DNA from: Actinomycetes bacterium
GTDB lineage: Bacteria > Actinomycetota > Actinomycetes > Nanopelagicales > Nanopelagicaceae
Assembly: GCA_014190175.1 (NCBI GenBank)
Contig: BJFZ01000061.1
Span: forward strand, 1 to 6,924
Direction: 5' to 3'
Length of the DNA: 6,924 bases
The position numbers and the translations under genes were made by a program. The notes under the pieces are model-generated. The model was not told the origin of the DNA. It ran no database searches and saw only the letters and a list, made by a program, of their open reading frames with translations. Below, in pieces: positions 6,153-6,924 of this stretch (position 1 is the first letter of the stretch; every line of letters starts with the position of its first letter).

Positions 6153-6839
6153 TTACCTAGATGCCCAGATAAGTCCATTTTGTATCGCAGTTGTAACTGA
6201 ATCATTCATAACGACATTTAGATTATGCCCGGGGCTACAAATGAATATCTTTCCATTGCCCCACTTGCGGACCCACATCGCAGGTGAGGTAACTTCACTT
6301 TCCCAAGGATCGCCCTCACGAGCCAGCTGAGTTGAAGTGGCAAGTACGTGCATGTAGGGATCGGTGAGTAACCAATACTGCTCAGTGATCAATTCAAAAT
6401 CATCGAGTTGCTTGGTGATCGGATGTAACTTTCCTTGAGGTGTGATTTCAATGGTGTGAGGGATAAAAAAGTCATCTTCATTTCCGGTGCGTTGGGCTGG
6501 CGCTTTAGCAGGATGGGCAACAAACTTGCCGCCAATCATTTGGTAGTACGCCTCAGATTGAGGGAAGCCAACAAGCACTCCGCCATGCCAGCCCACGAAC
6601 CCAGTTCCATCAGCCACGGCAGTAAGTAAGCCTTGGGTTGATGGCTCATCGATATCACTTTCAATACATTGAATGATGAGATCAATTTTTGACATCACGG
6701 CTTTATCTGAATAGATGGTGGGCGAGTCTGAAACCTGTATGGAGAATCCGGCAGATTCAAGGAAATCGCGGAAATACTCAGTCGTCTCGACAGGCTGGTG
6801 AGCGGGTCGGCCCCCACGAACGATTAAGACTCTCTTCAC
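6153..6839 (-). CDS. ThuA-like domain protein (trehalose-utilisation family, glutamine-amidotransferase-like fold)
   Basis: This 228-residue protein matches the ThuA-like family, whose members often sit in sugar-catabolism loci. Founding members ThuA/ThuB act in a 3-keto route of trehalose and related disaccharide breakdown in rhizobia. Visible family features are the N-terminal strand VLIVRGGRPAHQ (4-15), GFVGWHGG (80-87), GGKFVAHP (103-110), HPIT (139-142), TEQYW (152-156) and PAMWVRKWGNGKIFICSPGHN near 186-206, ending in GLIWASR. There is no signal peptide, so it is probably cytoplasmic. The start is GTG (6837-6839); an in-frame stop lies 21 bases upstream and no ATG lies between, so this is the longest possible form. 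The ribosome site is weak (AGG nine bases upstream). It is convergent with the GH5 gene, five bases apart. A role in metabolism of the imported sugar is possible but unproven. Confidence 0.87.
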   Translation of the reverse strand: MKRVLIVRGGRPAHQPVETTEYFRDFLESAGFSIQVSDSPTIYSDKAVMSKIDLIIQCIESDIDEPSTQGLLTAVADGTGFVGWHGGVLVGFPQSEAYYQMIGGKFVAHPAKAPAQRTGNEDDFFIPHTIEITPQGKLHPITKQLDDFELITEQYWLLTDPYMHVLATSTQLAREGDPWESEVTSPAMWVRKWGNGKIFICSPGHNLNVVMNDSVTTAIQNGLIWASR

Positions 6840-6924
6840 GTAGCGATACCTAGTTTCTTAACTTCGATAATTAATTGTCATAGATTACTTTGAAAATTCT
6901 GGAATGTGGGGCCGATGGGCTATA
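6840..6924. other. upstream region of the ThuA-like gene at the window edge
   Basis: This is A/T-rich non-coding sequence upstream of the GTG start of the ThuA-like gene. An ATGACA at 6876-6881 on the minus strand resembles a -35 element, but I see no good -10 at the right distance. The last bases (GGGGCCGATGGGC) are G-rich and may belong to a neighbouring feature cut by the window; nothing further can be said. Confidence 0.3.

Noticed and set aside
6905..6924. Possible start of a tRNA gene in the G-rich final bases.
   Set aside because: Too little sequence to test for arms or an anticodon, and the visible bases do not fit a clear acceptor and D-arm pattern.

Overview
The window reads as a compact sugar-utilisation and glycan-processing locus. 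The likely source is a small-genome actinobacterium of moderate GC, plausibly a freshwater Nanopelagicales (acI) type. That placement is an inference from three things: tight gene packing, an actinobacterial-style sugar ABC importer with no ATPase gene of its own, and a cellulase resembling the actinobacterial GH5 endoglucanase E1. No 16S rRNA or other marker gene is present, so taxonomy is not proven.

Layout. At the left edge (8-226, minus) is a 72-residue two-helix membrane protein of unknown function. About 124 bp of intergenic sequence follows (227-350), in which I see no convincing promoter or terminator. Next is a CUT1-type sugar ABC importer operon read right to left: substrate-binding protein (2244-3512), MalF-like permease (1219-2136) and MalG-like permease (351-1217). 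A perfect 33-bp inverted repeat (2180-2212) lies between the binding-protein gene and the permeases. The 278-bp divergent region (3513-3790) holds two copies of a palindromic operator with core AGAGCGCTCT, one next to each transcription unit. Reading right from it is a two-gene operon: a membrane acyltransferase of the AT3/OafA family (3791-4975), overlapping by 4 bp a secreted GH5 cellulase-type glycoside hydrolase (4972-6147). A ThuA-like protein (6153-6839, minus) runs convergently and ends 5 bp from the hydrolase stop. The last 85 bp (6840-6924) contain the ThuA upstream region and the edge of an unresolved neighbour.

How the parts may work together. The operators closely resemble the CebR/CelR box (TGGGAGCGCTCCCA) that controls cello-oligosaccharide uptake and cellulases in Streptomyces and Thermobifida. 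A consistent model is that the secreted hydrolase cuts a beta-glucan or similar polysaccharide, the importer takes up the resulting oligosaccharides using an ATPase encoded elsewhere (MsiK-like), and one LacI-family repressor encoded elsewhere controls both divergent units. The role of the acyltransferase in this scheme is unclear, and that gene pair is the most interesting part of the window. I found no CRISPR array, insertion sequence, RNA gene or obvious foreign island. Apart from the operator-acyltransferase-hydrolase arrangement, the genes belong to well-known families.
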